A stretch of DNA of 36,233 nucleotides from Hyphomicrobiales bacterium (GCA_947455455.1 CANGOE010000022.1:1-36233); one strand, 5' to 3'. Positions 1 to 8,010 are shown, counted from the stretch's first letter. Numbers and translations: made by a program. The notes: generated by a model not told the origin, from the letters alone.

Positions 1-92
1 ACTTCGGTAAACATATTGCCGTCATCGGGACGGTTGAGCGTGATGGTGCCGATGGGGCCGTCTTCTTCGTAAAGAATGGTTGAGTAGGTCAC
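1..92 (-). CDS. Enoyl-CoA hydratase/isomerase family protein, N-terminal fragment
   Basis: Only about 30 residues are present because the gene runs off the left edge. Read leftward, the start is VTYSTILYEEDGPIGTITLN followed by RPDDGNMFTE. This is the classic N-terminus of the crotonase family, in which a beta-hairpin leads to the L-N-R-P motif. The likely start is GTG at 92, with AGGGAG about 11 nt upstream; an in-frame GTG at 104 abuts that motif and fits less well. It lies about 40 nt behind the CoA-transferase stop and is almost certainly co-transcribed with it. Crotonases hydrate or isomerise CoA thioesters, so it would follow CoA activation in the same pathway. The exact reaction and the catalytic residues lie outside the window. 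Confidence 0.8.
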   Translation of the reverse strand, partial: MTYSTILYEEDGPIGTITLNRPDDGNMFTE

Positions 93-132
93 GATGCGGT
101 TCACTCCCTGTGGTCTCGATCGGCACGCTGGA

Positions 133-1398
133 TCAGATGATGCCCTGATGTTTCAAGTCGGCGATGGTCTGGGCGCTATAATGCAACAATTCATCCAGAA
201 GTGCATCGGTATGCTCGCCCAATCCGGGCGGGGCATGGCGGGGCTGGTTGGCTTTGCCGTCCAGCTGAAAGGCCGTGCCGACTTGCGGAATATCGTGATT
301 GGCATCCTTGAGGCGGTAGAGCAGTCCGCGTTCCTGCAAATGCGGATCGGCCATCACCTCGTCAAGCCGCTGGATCGGACCGGACGGCACGCGGGCCTTG
401 CTGAACAAGGCCAGCCATTCGGCGCGTCCGCGCTGGCGCAACAAAGGGGCAATCATGGCCACGATTTCGGCACGGCAGGTGCGGCGGTCGGCATTGCTGG
501 CAAAACGCGGATCGGCCCCGATGTCCGGCTGGCCCATCACATCCCAAAACCGTTTCCAGATGGCATCATTGCCCAGGCCGAGGGTCAGCGGTTCATCGGC
601 GGTGGCGAAGGTCTGGTAAATGGCAATGACGCTGTCTTTGCCGCCAGAGCGGCGCGGCAGATCGCCCGAACCCATAAAGGGCACAATCCGGCAGGTCAGA
701 AATTTGGTCATGGAGTCGACCAGCGCCACATCGATCACCCGCCCCTTGCCGGTGCGGCCGCGCGCGACAATCGCCGCCAGCGAGGCCATGGCCGCATCCT
801 GTCCGGCCAGCATATCGGCAGCAGGCGCACCGACTTTTTGCGGATCGCCATCAATCTCGCCGGTAATATCCATAATGCCGGAATAGCCCTCGGCGATCAG
901 ATCATAACAGGTCCAGTCGGCCCGCTCGCCCGTCAGCCCGAAGCCGGTAATCGAGACATAGATCAGATCCGGCTTGATGGCCTGTAAGGTTCTGGCATCG
1001 GTGCCGAGCTTTTTGGCCACACGCGGCGGCTGGTTGACCACAACAATATCGGCCTTGGCGACCAGTTCATGCAAGACCGCCAATCCGGCTTGCGTGCTGT
1101 AATTGAGGGCCAGACTTTTCTTGTTGCGGTTGACCGACAGGAACCACAGGGATTCCCCGTCCAGAAAGGGTGGCCCCCAACTGCGCGAATCGTCGCCGTT
1201 GCCGGGGCGTTCGATTTTGATGACTTCGGCCCCCATATCGGCCAACAGCATTGTGCTGTAGGGACCGGCGACCGATGTGGTCAGATCCAGCACCCGGATT
1301 CCTTCGAGCAGATCAAAGCCCAAGCCGGCCTGCATCACCGGCAATTGGTGGAAGGGGAGGCTGTCGACGGCTGAATGGCTTTTGCTGGTGGTCATCAT
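133..1398 (-). CDS. CaiB/BaiF (family III) CoA-transferase
   Basis: This 421-residue protein has the usual length of family III CoA-transferases, which move CoA between carboxylic acids through a mixed anhydride on an aspartate. The N-terminal signature is clear: VLDLTTSVAGPYSTMLLADM, then GAEVIKIERPGNGD, then NRNKKSLALN. The probable catalytic Asp is in AADMLAGQ near residue 195. The C-terminus has the typical GEHTDALLDELL. Two ATG codons open the gene (1398 and 1395) without a strong ribosome binding site, so the leader is short. A sigma-54 promoter lies about 25 nt upstream, and the enoyl-CoA hydratase follows. The pair probably activates and then hydrates the same acid. The CoA donor and acceptor cannot be predicted. 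Confidence 0.92.
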   Translation of the reverse strand: MMTTSKSHSAVDSLPFHQLPVMQAGLGFDLLEGIRVLDLTTSVAGPYSTMLLADMGAEVIKIERPGNGDDSRSWGPPFLDGESLWFLSVNRNKKSLALNYSTQAGLAVLHELVAKADIVVVNQPPRVAKKLGTDARTLQAIKPDLIYVSITGFGLTGERADWTCYDLIAEGYSGIMDITGEIDGDPQKVGAPAADMLAGQDAAMASLAAIVARGRTGKGRVIDVALVDSMTKFLTCRIVPFMGSGDLPRRSGGKDSVIAIYQTFATADEPLTLGLGNDAIWKRFWDVMGQPDIGADPRFASNADRRTCRAEIVAMIAPLLRQRGRAEWLALFSKARVPSGPIQRLDEVMADPHLQERGLLYRLKDANHDIPQVGTAFQLDGKANQPRHAPPGLGEHTDALLDELLHYSAQTIADLKHQGII

Positions 1399-1423
1399 TG
1401 TTCTCGAGTCTATGCTTTTTCAC

Positions 1424-1440
1424 AGCAAAAGACGTGCCGT
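1424..1440 (-). promoter_or_regulatory. Sigma-54 (-24/-12) promoter of the leftward CoA-transferase operon
   Basis: On the minus strand this reads CGGCACGTCTTTTGCT, against the consensus TGGCACG-N4-TTGCW. The invariant GG (1438-1437) and GC (1426-1425) are exactly 10 nt apart. The predicted transcription start is near 1413, giving a leader of about 15 nt before the ATG at 1398. The neighbouring gene encodes a sigma-54 activator, which makes a chance match unlikely. Confidence 0.75.
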
Positions 1441-1536
1441 AACACGTGTCATGCGCTTTCGGCACGCGGAGTTCGTCTCAGTTGTCTTTTTGCAAGGCAT
1501 GGTCTGGCGTTTCATGCATGCAAGGCAGATCAGCCG

Positions 1537-1584
1537 TGTTGTTGCCAGCAACAGTGTCCTGTGTAAGTGTCCGCGTGAAAGACA
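1537..1584. promoter_or_regulatory. Tandem enhancer (UAS) dyads for the sigma-54 activator
   Basis: Two 17-bp dyads are visible. The first, at 1537-1553, is TGTTG-N7-CAACA, with an additional inner palindrome TGTTGCCAGCAACA at 1540-1553. The second, at 1568-1584, is TGTC-N9-GACA. Their centres (1545 and 1576) are 31 bp apart, about three helical turns. They lie about 120 and 151 bp upstream of the -12 element of the leftward promoter. The same architecture recurs at 8123-8170. They probably bind the Fis-type helix-turn-helix of the adjacent regulator, which may also act on its own gene from here. Confidence 0.65.
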
Positions 1585-1655
1585 ATAGACGGATGCGGAA
1601 CAGGATCATCATCGCGTCAGCGATAGAGCGTCCGGGGAGAGGTTGAGACAATCCG

Positions 1656-3326
1656 ATGAAGCAATCTGCGGCACGGTCGGTTGAAGGGGTGATTGCTTGC
1701 ACGGCGCAAGGCAAAATCGCCTTTGCATCGGGGCTCGGCAATGATCCGAGGTTGCGTGCTTTGGCCACCGACAAGGAATGGATGGCCGATCTCAGGACCC
1801 GCAGGATCCAGCCGCTGAACCTCGACCACCAGCATTATTCGGTGTTGCTGACCCCGATCCCCGAAGGAGATCTGCTGTTGGTCAGCCATCTTCCCAGCAA
1901 TGCGGTGCTGGAATTTTTGGGCTCTGTCGATTTTGCCTTCGATCTGCTCGACCATATGCTGACCGATCCGTTCGAGGCGATGACGGTGGTCGATGATCAG
2001 GCCCGTCTGGTTTATGTGTCGCCGGTCCACGAGACCTTTTTCGGCCTGTCGCATGGTGAGGCCAACGGGCGGCCGGTGCGCGAGATTATCGAGAATACAC
2101 GGCTCGATACGGTGGTGGCCAGCGGCAAGTCCGAAGTCGGGGCCATTCAGGATATGCGCGGCTCGCAACGGGTTGTGTCGCGTGTGGCCATCCGCCGCGA
2201 GGGCAAAATTCTGGGTGCGCTCGGCCGCGTGATGTTCAAGGGTCCGCAACAGGTCGAGGAGTTGAGCCGCAAGGTCAATACGCTGGAAAGCAAAGTGGCC
2301 TTTTACCGGCGCGAGGCCGCCTCGTTGCGCCGCAAATCCTATGGTCTGGATGATCTGATCGGCCAGTCCCCCGCCATGCAACGCCTGCGTGCCGATATCA
2401 TCAAAGTCGCCCCGCTGGAAATGCCCGTGCTGATCCGTGGCGAAAGCGGCACCGGCAAGGAACTGGTCGCCCATTCACTGCATCGTTTGTCCCCGCGCCG
2501 TGACGCCAAAATGGTGATGGTCAATGCCGCCGCCCTGCCTGCCACGCTGGTTGAATCCGAATTATTCGGCTATGAGGCGGGAGCCTTTACCGGGGCTGAC
2601 CGCAAGGGGCGGCGCGGCAAATTCGAGCAGGCGGCGGACGGGTCGATTTTTCTGGATGAAATCGGCGATATGCCGCTCGATGTGCAGGTCAAGTTACTGC
2701 GCGTCCTGCAGGACCATGTGATCGAGCCGATCGGCAGCGAGCGGTCGATCGATGTCGATTTCCGCCTCATCACCGCCACCAATCGCGATTTGCAACAATT
2801 GGTCAGCGAAGAAAAATTCAGGCTGGATCTGTTCTATCGCATCTCGGCCATCACCATCAATGTGCCGCCTTTGCGGCAACGGATCGAGGATATTCCGTTG
2901 CTCGTCACGCATTTTCTTGATGAATTTGCCGACCGCCACGGCCGCAATCGCACCGATATTGATGACGAGGCAATGGCCTCTTTGATGGAACAGTCCTGGC
3001 CTGGCAATGTCCGTCAGCTCTATCACGAGCTTGAACGGGCTTTGGTCTTTGCCGAAAACGGCCGCATCACGCTGGATGTCCTGACCCATCACGGCAATAG
3101 CCAGTCCGGTTCCTCCTCCGATTTGCAGGATCAGGCCTTCGGCAAGCCTGCGCCATCCCCGCTCAAAGAGCCCGCCACCATGCGCGAGGCGGTGGAGCGG
3201 ACCGAGCTGGACCTTCTCAGAAAAGCCATGGAGAGGCACAAAGGCAACAAAAAGCGGGTGGCGGAAGAATTGGGGATTTCGCGCTCCTATATCTATAAAT
3301 TATTGGGCGAACAGGAAGCCGATTAA
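1656..3326 (+). CDS. Sigma-54-dependent transcriptional activator (PAS, AAA+, Fis HTH)
   Basis: This 556-residue protein is a complete bacterial enhancer-binding protein. A PAS-like sensor occupies roughly residues 95-200 (DPFEAMTVVDDQARLVYVS) and is followed by a short coiled coil (VEELSRKVNTLESKVAFYRR). The AAA+ domain has Walker A GESGTGKE near residue 262, the sigma-54-contacting loop GAFTGA near 309, Walker B LDEIGD near 333 and the WPGNVRQL motif. The C-terminal Fis-type HTH is NKKRVAEELGISRSYIYKLL. There is no response-regulator receiver domain, so the PAS region probably senses a ligand or a CoA intermediate directly. It sits between two operons with sigma-54 promoters, and its likely binding sites lie directly upstream. 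It is presumably the specific activator of the catabolic locus. Its own promoter was not identified. Confidence 0.95.
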   Translation: MKQSAARSVEGVIACTAQGKIAFASGLGNDPRLRALATDKEWMADLRTRRIQPLNLDHQHYSVLLTPIPEGDLLLVSHLPSNAVLEFLGSVDFAFDLLDHMLTDPFEAMTVVDDQARLVYVSPVHETFFGLSHGEANGRPVREIIENTRLDTVVASGKSEVGAIQDMRGSQRVVSRVAIRREGKILGALGRVMFKGPQQVEELSRKVNTLESKVAFYRREAASLRRKSYGLDDLIGQSPAMQRLRADIIKVAPLEMPVLIRGESGTGKELVAHSLHRLSPRRDAKMVMVNAAALPATLVESELFGYEAGAFTGADRKGRRGKFEQAADGSIFLDEIGDMPLDVQVKLLRVLQDHVIEPIGSERSIDVDFRLITATNRDLQQLVSEEKFRLDLFYRISAITINVPPLRQRIEDIPLLVTHFLDEFADRHGRNRTDIDDEAMASLMEQSWPGNVRQLYHELERALVFAENGRITLDVLTHHGNSQSGSSSDLQDQAFGKPAPSPLKEPATMREAVERTELDLLRKAMERHKGNKKRVAEELGISRSYIYKLLGEQEAD

Positions 3327-3343
3327 GCCCGCTTGGGGCGGGC
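3327..3343 (+). terminator. GC-rich hairpin after the regulator gene
   Basis: GCCCG-CTTGGGG-CGGGC is a perfect dyad directly after the TAA stop at 3324-3326. It can form a short strong stem but has no T-tract after it, so it would be a weak or Rho-assisted terminator. The central 11 bp (CGCTTGGGGCG) also occur in the enhancer dyad at 8126-8136, but the outer arms differ. Confidence 0.35.
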
Positions 3344-3353
3344 GGCCGCGATT

Positions 3354-3370
3354 GTGGCACGGGCAATGCA
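3354..3370 (+). promoter_or_regulatory. Sigma-54 (-24/-12) promoter of the 3432-5117 flavoprotein
   Basis: GTGGCACGGGCAATGCA matches TGGCACG-R-N3-TTGCW at all but one consensus position (ATGC for TTGC). GG (3356-3357) and GC (3368-3369) are separated by 10 nt. The predicted start is near 3381, about 50 nt before the GTG at 3432. No TGTY-N9-RACA dyad was found at the usual distance upstream, which would fall inside the regulator gene. Confidence 0.7.
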
Positions 3371-3431
3371 TCTGCCTTGGTCATCGGGGCGCACCGTCAT
3401 GATCGCCTGATGGGATGGGGATAAGCAAAAC

Positions 3432-5117
3432 GTGATTCCGGCTGTGGATTTGATTGTTGTGGGAGGCGGGCTGGCAGGATTGTCGGCTGGCGTGCGGGCC
3501 TCTGAACTGGGCCTGAAAGTGCTGGTGCTGGAACAGGGGGAAGGCGAGGCCTATCCCTGCAATTCCCGGCAATCGGGCGGCATTGTCCATATTGCCTTCC
3601 ATGATCCGTACCGTCCGACCCATGAACTCGTCGAAGTCATCGATCGCGTAACGCAGAAGGAAGCCCAGCCGGATTTGGCCATGGCCCTGGCGCGGAACGG
3701 CCATCGGCTGATCGACTGGTTGCAGGGCAAGGGAGCGCGCTTCATGCGGTTTAACCCGCAAGAGGGCTATCGCTGGTGCATGGCCCCGCCGCGTGCCTTG
3801 AAGGCGGGAAGCGATTGGGAACAGCGTGGGCCGGATATGGTGCTCAGGCAATTGGTTGCCCATCTCGGCACTGCGGGCGGCCGCATCCAGCACGGCACCA
3901 CCGTCACCGGTCTTGTGATGGAGGCCGGCCGTTGCACGGGCGTGACGGCCGAGCATCAGGGCCAGAGCCTGACCTATCCGGCCCGCCTCGTCTTGCTGGC
4001 CGATGGGGGCTTTCAGGCCAATAAAGAGTTGTATCAAACCCATATCGGCGGATCGTTCGAAGCGGTGTTCCAGCGCGGGCCAAGCACCGGACATGGTGCG
4101 GGTCTTGTCATGGCGCAACAGGCCGGCGCCGCTGTGATCGGCACCGATCGGTTTTACGGCCATCTTCTCTGTGCCGATGCCCGCCATAATGATCAGGTCT
4201 GGCCCTATCCCGAACTGGATGCCATTGCCACCGCCAGTCTTGTCGTCAACCAGACAGGTGTGCGGGTTGCCGATGAAGGGCGTGGCGGGGTTTACCTCGC
4301 CAATATGCTGGCCCGACAGCCCGAAGGTTCGCGCTTCTTTGCTGTTTTCGATGCCGCGATCTGGGAAGGACCCGGCACATCGGCGCGGATACCGGCCAAT
4401 CCCTTGCTGGAAAAAGCAGGCGGCACCATCCATCGGGCCGAAACACTCGAAGAGCTGGCCCTCAAGATCGGTGTGCCGCCGGAGGCATTGGTGCAAAGTG
4501 TCGCGGCCTATCACACAGCGCTTGATCAGGATGGGCTAGCGCAATTGCCGGTCGCGCGCTCGACAAAAATTCCGCCTCTGCCGATCAGGTCCGGCCCTTT
4601 CATGGCCATCGCCGTTTTGCCCGGCATCACCTATACGATGGGCGGCATCAGGATTGACGAGCACGCCCAGGTTCTCGACCAGCAGGGCGTGGTCATTCCC
4701 GGCCTCTTGGCCGCAGGCGCGACCACCGGCGGTCTGGAAGGCGGTTCGCAGGCGGCCTATCTCGGCGGGTTGATCAAGGCGGGCTCGTTCGGTCTGATTG
4801 CGGCCGAGCGCGCGGCGGATTTGCTGGGTCCTATACCGCAACGGGTTGAGGCCTCTGTTGCGGCACCGTCCGCTCCGGTGCAACCTTTGATTGGTTTGGC
4901 TCGCTTTCCGATCCTCAAAGCAACGCTCAAGCACGGCAAAGCCTTGGCCTTCGGCTTGGGGGCGGTTGTCGCGGCACTTGTCCTGTGGTTGGGCTGGCCG
5001 GCCTTCGGATTGTTCAGCCCCGTTCTGGCGGCGGGTGCGGGGGCGCTGACCACCGTGGCGGTGTTGAGCTATGTCGAGCTGATCCGTCTGATCACCGAAT
5101 TGCTGATGCCGGATTAA
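3432..5117 (+). CDS. FAD-dependent dehydrogenase (fumarate reductase/tricarballylate dehydrogenase type) with hydrophobic C-terminal tail
   Basis: This 561-residue flavoprotein starts at GTG 3432, preceded by GGGGAT about 11 nt upstream. It opens with the dinucleotide-binding motif VVGGGLAGLSAGVRASE and ends its catalytic body with the FAD-binding signature GATTGGLEGGSQAAYLGG. This layout is that of the FAD_binding_2 family (fumarate reductase, 3-ketosteroid dehydrogenase, tricarballylate dehydrogenase). N-terminal similarity by eye is closest to the tricarballylate dehydrogenase type. Unusually, about 60 extra residues follow the flavin domain and contain two hydrophobic stretches (roughly residues 506-530 and 531-555) with little charge, which suggests a membrane hairpin or quinone-linked anchor. 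It has its own sigma-54 promoter and faces the SDR gene, their stop codons overlapping. It probably oxidises the imported acid or its CoA ester; the substrate is unknown. Confidence 0.85.
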   Translation: MIPAVDLIVVGGGLAGLSAGVRASELGLKVLVLEQGEGEAYPCNSRQSGGIVHIAFHDPYRPTHELVEVIDRVTQKEAQPDLAMALARNGHRLIDWLQGKGARFMRFNPQEGYRWCMAPPRALKAGSDWEQRGPDMVLRQLVAHLGTAGGRIQHGTTVTGLVMEAGRCTGVTAEHQGQSLTYPARLVLLADGGFQANKELYQTHIGGSFEAVFQRGPSTGHGAGLVMAQQAGAAVIGTDRFYGHLLCADARHNDQVWPYPELDAIATASLVVNQTGVRVADEGRGGVYLANMLARQPEGSRFFAVFDAAIWEGPGTSARIPANPLLEKAGGTIHRAETLEELALKIGVPPEALVQSVAAYHTALDQDGLAQLPVARSTKIPPLPIRSGPFMAIAVLPGITYTMGGIRIDEHAQVLDQQGVVIPGLLAAGATTGGLEGGSQAAYLGGLIKAGSFGLIAAERAADLLGPIPQRVEASVAAPSAPVQPLIGLARFPILKATLKHGKALAFGLGAVVAALVLWLGWPAFGLFSPVLAAGAGALTTVAVLSYVELIRLITELLMPD

Positions 5118-5917
5118 TGCGCTTCGGCGGCGAGTTGGTCGCGCAATTTGGACCTGAGCCAGATGGCGCCGCCCGCCGAGAAGCCGCCGTCGATGGCAAT
5201 TTCTGCACCGGTGATAAAGCCAGCCTCATCGCTGGCCAGAAACAGCACCAGATTGGCACATTCCAGCGGTGTGCCCTGACGTTGCATCGGAATGGAGCGG
5301 CGGGCCGATTCGGCATGGCCCGGCTTGCCGTCGCGGAAGAAGCTGGTGTCGATGATCTGCCCGGGATGGATCGAGTTGACGCGGATATTCCATTCGACAA
5401 ACTCGATAGCCGCCATTTTGGTCAAGCCGCGCAACCCCCATTTGCTCGCGCAATAGGCCGCATCATAATGCGCGCCCAAACCGGCAATCGAAGACACGTT
5501 GATGATGGACCCGCCGCCCGATTCCCGCATCAGCGGCGCGGTATGTTTCATGCCGAGCATCGCCCCTGTCAGATTGACATCCATGGTCCTGTGCCATTTG
5601 GGCAAGGTGGTGTCGCTGATGCTTTCGCGGCTGATGGTGCCGGCATTGTTGACCAGAACATGCAGGGCGCCGAAGGTCTTTCGGGCTGTCTCGACCACGG
5701 CCAGCCATTGGCCTTCATCGCAGACATCCTGCGGCAAGGCGATGGCGCGGCCGCCTTTGGCGGTAATCGCTTCGGCCAGCGGCGCAACCGGATCATCCGG
5801 CAATCCTGTCAGCACAAGGGCGGCCCCGTGTTCGGCAAACAGATGCGCTTCGGCGACCCCTTGTCCGCCTGCGGCTCCTGTGATCAGGACCACTTTCCCT
5901 GCCAGCCGTTGCGTCAT
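5114..5917 (-). CDS. Short-chain dehydrogenase/reductase (classical SDR)
   Basis: This 267-residue classical SDR uses NAD(P) to interconvert an alcohol and a ketone. The cofactor motif is TGAAGGQG, the structural motif is NNAG, the catalytic Ser is in NVSSIAG and the YCASK motif (Tyr-x3-Lys) lies near residues 154-158. The C-terminus has the typical GAEIAIDGGF. The ATG at 5917 has GGAAG about 10 nt upstream; a longer frame opening with TTG at 5938 would almost abut the TctB stop and is less likely. It is the last gene of the leftward flavoprotein-TctB-SDR operon. Its stop overlaps that of the convergent flavoprotein. Hydroxyacyl-CoA or hydroxysteroid-type alcohols are plausible substrates, but nothing here specifies one. 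Confidence 0.92.
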   Translation of the reverse strand: MTQRLAGKVVLITGAAGGQGVAEAHLFAEHGAALVLTGLPDDPVAPLAEAITAKGGRAIALPQDVCDEGQWLAVVETARKTFGALHVLVNNAGTISRESISDTTLPKWHRTMDVNLTGAMLGMKHTAPLMRESGGGSIINVSSIAGLGAHYDAAYCASKWGLRGLTKMAAIEFVEWNIRVNSIHPGQIIDTSFFRDGKPGHAESARRSIPMQRQGTPLECANLVLFLASDEAGFITGAEIAIDGGFSAGGAIWLRSKLRDQLAAEAH

Positions 5918-5934
5918 TGTCACGATCTTCCCGT

Positions 5935-6402
5935 TCAAATGCCGAAGATGCCGGTTGGCAGACTCATATGGGCGAGGGTCTCAAAAATCACATAGAACAA
6001 TCCGGCCGACAGGAGGCTCGTCATCGCGGTTTTGACCGCACCCTCACGGCCGGCCATTGTATAGGCCGCCATAAAAAACAGCAGGGTCGAGAGCGCATAA
6101 CCGAGCACGGGAATGAGCACGGCATAAACCGCCATCAACAAAGCAAAGGCTTTGGGTGCGTTGAGATAGGGCAAGACAAATTCTTCCTGCTCTTGGGCGG
6201 CGGCCTCGTGCCCTTTGATGTTTTGCAGACCGATGATCGTGCCGCAGAGGATCAATAATCCGCCCACCAGCATCAGGTAGCGGTCGGGACCCAGCACATC
6301 GAACATGTGGTCACTGCGCTGGGATTGCCATAATGACCAGCCATCCCATGCCCAGAGTGACCCAATCCCAATCAAAGCCAAACCCCATAACCGCTCGCCC
6401 AT
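5935..6402 (-). CDS. tctB: Tripartite tricarboxylate transporter small membrane subunit (TctB)
   Basis: This 155-residue, very hydrophobic protein has about four transmembrane segments (around MGERLWGLALIGIGSLW, YLMLVGGLLILCGTIIGL, FALLMAVYAVLIPVLGYALS and AMTSLLSAGLFYVIFETL). Length and layout are those of TctB, the small membrane subunit of TTT carriers. The ATG at 6402 is preferred because AAGGA lies 8 nt upstream; the ATG at 6408 overlaps the flavoprotein stop. Its partners TctA and TctC are not in this operon. They are encoded rightward at 8959-11529, on the other side of the shared control region. Coordinated sigma-54 control would let the three subunits be made together. Confidence 0.85.
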   Translation of the reverse strand: MGERLWGLALIGIGSLWAWDGWSLWQSQRSDHMFDVLGPDRYLMLVGGLLILCGTIIGLQNIKGHEAAAQEQEEFVLPYLNAPKAFALLMAVYAVLIPVLGYALSTLLFFMAAYTMAGREGAVKTAMTSLLSAGLFYVIFETLAHMSLPTGIFGI

Positions 6403-6404
6403 GA

Positions 6405-7958
6405 TCATGATCCTTGTGTTGGATTGTGTCGTCTGGCCCGTGCCAGAGCCTGTTCGCCTGCCCGTCGACCCGAGATAAATGCCCAAGCCAGATGGTGTCC
6501 GTGCCCTTCCAGCAGAACGCCCCCTTGCCCATTCGATCCTGCCGCATACAACCCGTCAATAGGCGCGCCGTTGCTGTGCAACACTTCGTGGTGGAGGCTG
6601 ACCTTCAAGCCGCCATCGGTAAAGACGACGTAACTGCGCACCGGTCCCAAAGCGATAAAGGGGCCTTGATCCAGCGCAGGGAAAGTCCCTGCCCGTGTTT
6701 TGCGCTCCTGCTGGTTGTACTGCCCCAGCGTCTGTTGCAGGACGGCCCGATCCATCGACAGCTTGTCGGCCAGTTCGGCAACATTGTCGGCCTCGAAAAA
6801 AATATCGGCGCGGTTGCGGCGGTAATCATCGAGATAGGCATAGGCGACACCGGGGGCGGTCGAGATAAAATAGGGCCAGGCGGTGAATTGTTTGGCCAGT
6901 CTGGCATCCATGACAATATAGGCCAGCCGTTCGGGCTGGTGCGGAACGGCCATGCCGGGCTTGTTGATTTCATCGATAAAGCGTTGGCCGTTCTGGTTGA
7001 CCAGAATGGCTCCTTGCTTGAACAGGTCGACCGACGGGCCCAGCGCGGTGGTCAGAAAGCTCATCGCAAAGGGACGCAGAATGGCTTGCGGCAAGTGGTC
7101 GAAGGACCATTTCATCAGTTTGGCCAGCCCTGTCCATGGCGGCAGACGGCCGATCAGGTTGGGTTGTTTGGGCGGCACAAAGCGCATGATGGGCCCGCGC
7201 ACAATATCGCCATTGACCATTTCCGCGCCGTGCTCCAGCGCCAGCCGGAAGCCGTCACCTGTGGCGGTGATATTGACCGGTTCAAGGTCGCTGACCTCGG
7301 GTCCGGCAAATTCGGCTTTCAATTCCCGACTGCCGCTGTAATCGCCCGCCGCCAGCACCACGCCGCCTCTGGCCTTGAGGCTGTGGCTGTGCTGGCCGTC
7401 ATGATAGGTCAAACCGGTGATCACGCCGTTGTCGGAGATCAGGTGTTCGACTTTGGCATTCAGGCGCACTTCGACACCGGCGGCGATCGCGCGGCGGCCG
7501 AGGTGGTAGGGGAACGACCGGGAATTGGGCACAACATTGTGCATGCGCGGCTGCCGGTGCGGGGGCTCGACATTCGGCCCGACAAAGACAAGGCCGGATT
7601 GTTCCAGCCATTGCATCATCTCGGTGGTGCGATCGACCAGAATCCGGCGCAGTTCGCGGTTGTCGCGGTTGGCATAGGAGCCTGCCAGCACTTCCATATC
7701 TTCGAAATGGTCATCGGGATGATCGACAATTCCCGCATCATTCTGGTGGCTGGTCCGCGTGGCTGAAATGGACCCCACCGACCAGGCGGTCGAGCCGCCC
7801 AATGCGGGGTTCTTTTCCAGAAGGATCACATGCCCGCCGCGTTCTGCCACCTCAATGGCGGCCGCCAATCCCGCGCCACCCCCGCCCACCACGATGACAT
7901 CGCAGAGGGCTCCTTCTGAATGATGGGCAGAATGGTTGCTGTGAACGGGATTCGGCAT
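6405..7958 (-). CDS. FAD-dependent oxidoreductase (FAD_binding_2 / fumarate reductase flavoprotein family)
   Basis: This is a 517-residue flavoprotein when started at ATG 7958. The Rossmann motif is VIVVGGGGAGLAAAIEVAER, followed by EKNPALGGSTAWSVGS. The C-terminal FAD signature is AAGSNGQGGVLLEGHGHHLA. The family includes fumarate reductases and ketosteroid dehydrogenases, which remove or add hydrogen at a carbon pair activated by a carbonyl. An open frame extends to 8027, but a sigma-54 promoter at 8011-8026 would start transcription near 8000, and GGAAG sits 4 nt before the ATG at 7958, so 7958 is the supported start. No signal peptide is present. It heads the operon with TctB and the SDR. 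It shares fold but little detailed sequence with the 3432-5117 flavoprotein, so two distinct oxidation steps are likely. Confidence 0.88.
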   Translation of the reverse strand: MPNPVHSNHSAHHSEGALCDVIVVGGGGAGLAAAIEVAERGGHVILLEKNPALGGSTAWSVGSISATRTSHQNDAGIVDHPDDHFEDMEVLAGSYANRDNRELRRILVDRTTEMMQWLEQSGLVFVGPNVEPPHRQPRMHNVVPNSRSFPYHLGRRAIAAGVEVRLNAKVEHLISDNGVITGLTYHDGQHSHSLKARGGVVLAAGDYSGSRELKAEFAGPEVSDLEPVNITATGDGFRLALEHGAEMVNGDIVRGPIMRFVPPKQPNLIGRLPPWTGLAKLMKWSFDHLPQAILRPFAMSFLTTALGPSVDLFKQGAILVNQNGQRFIDEINKPGMAVPHQPERLAYIVMDARLAKQFTAWPYFISTAPGVAYAYLDDYRRNRADIFFEADNVAELADKLSMDRAVLQQTLGQYNQQERKTRAGTFPALDQGPFIALGPVRSYVVFTDGGLKVSLHHEVLHSNGAPIDGLYAAGSNGQGGVLLEGHGHHLAWAFISGRRAGEQALARARRHNPTQGS

Positions 7959-8010
7959 CTGGCTTCCATGTCTTGCGCGCTGATCGGTCAAGCGCGGGTC
8001 TCGAACCTTA

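Noticed and set aside
3327-3343. GCCCG-N7-CGGGC as a third type of enhancer site
   Set aside because: It has the same 17-bp length and core CGCTTGGGGCG as the dyad at 8123-8139, but lacks the TGTY/RACA arms, stands alone and is only 34 bp from the -12 element. A hairpin after the regulator stop is the simpler reading.
6414-7766. Long rightward open frame of 450 codons opposite the flavoprotein gene
   Set aside because: It is antisense to a well-supported enzyme, has no family motif, and is explained by GC-rich codon bias. Similar shadows at 94-987 (plus strand) and at 1617-2474, 9610-10557 and 10621-11778 (minus strand) were dropped for the same reason.
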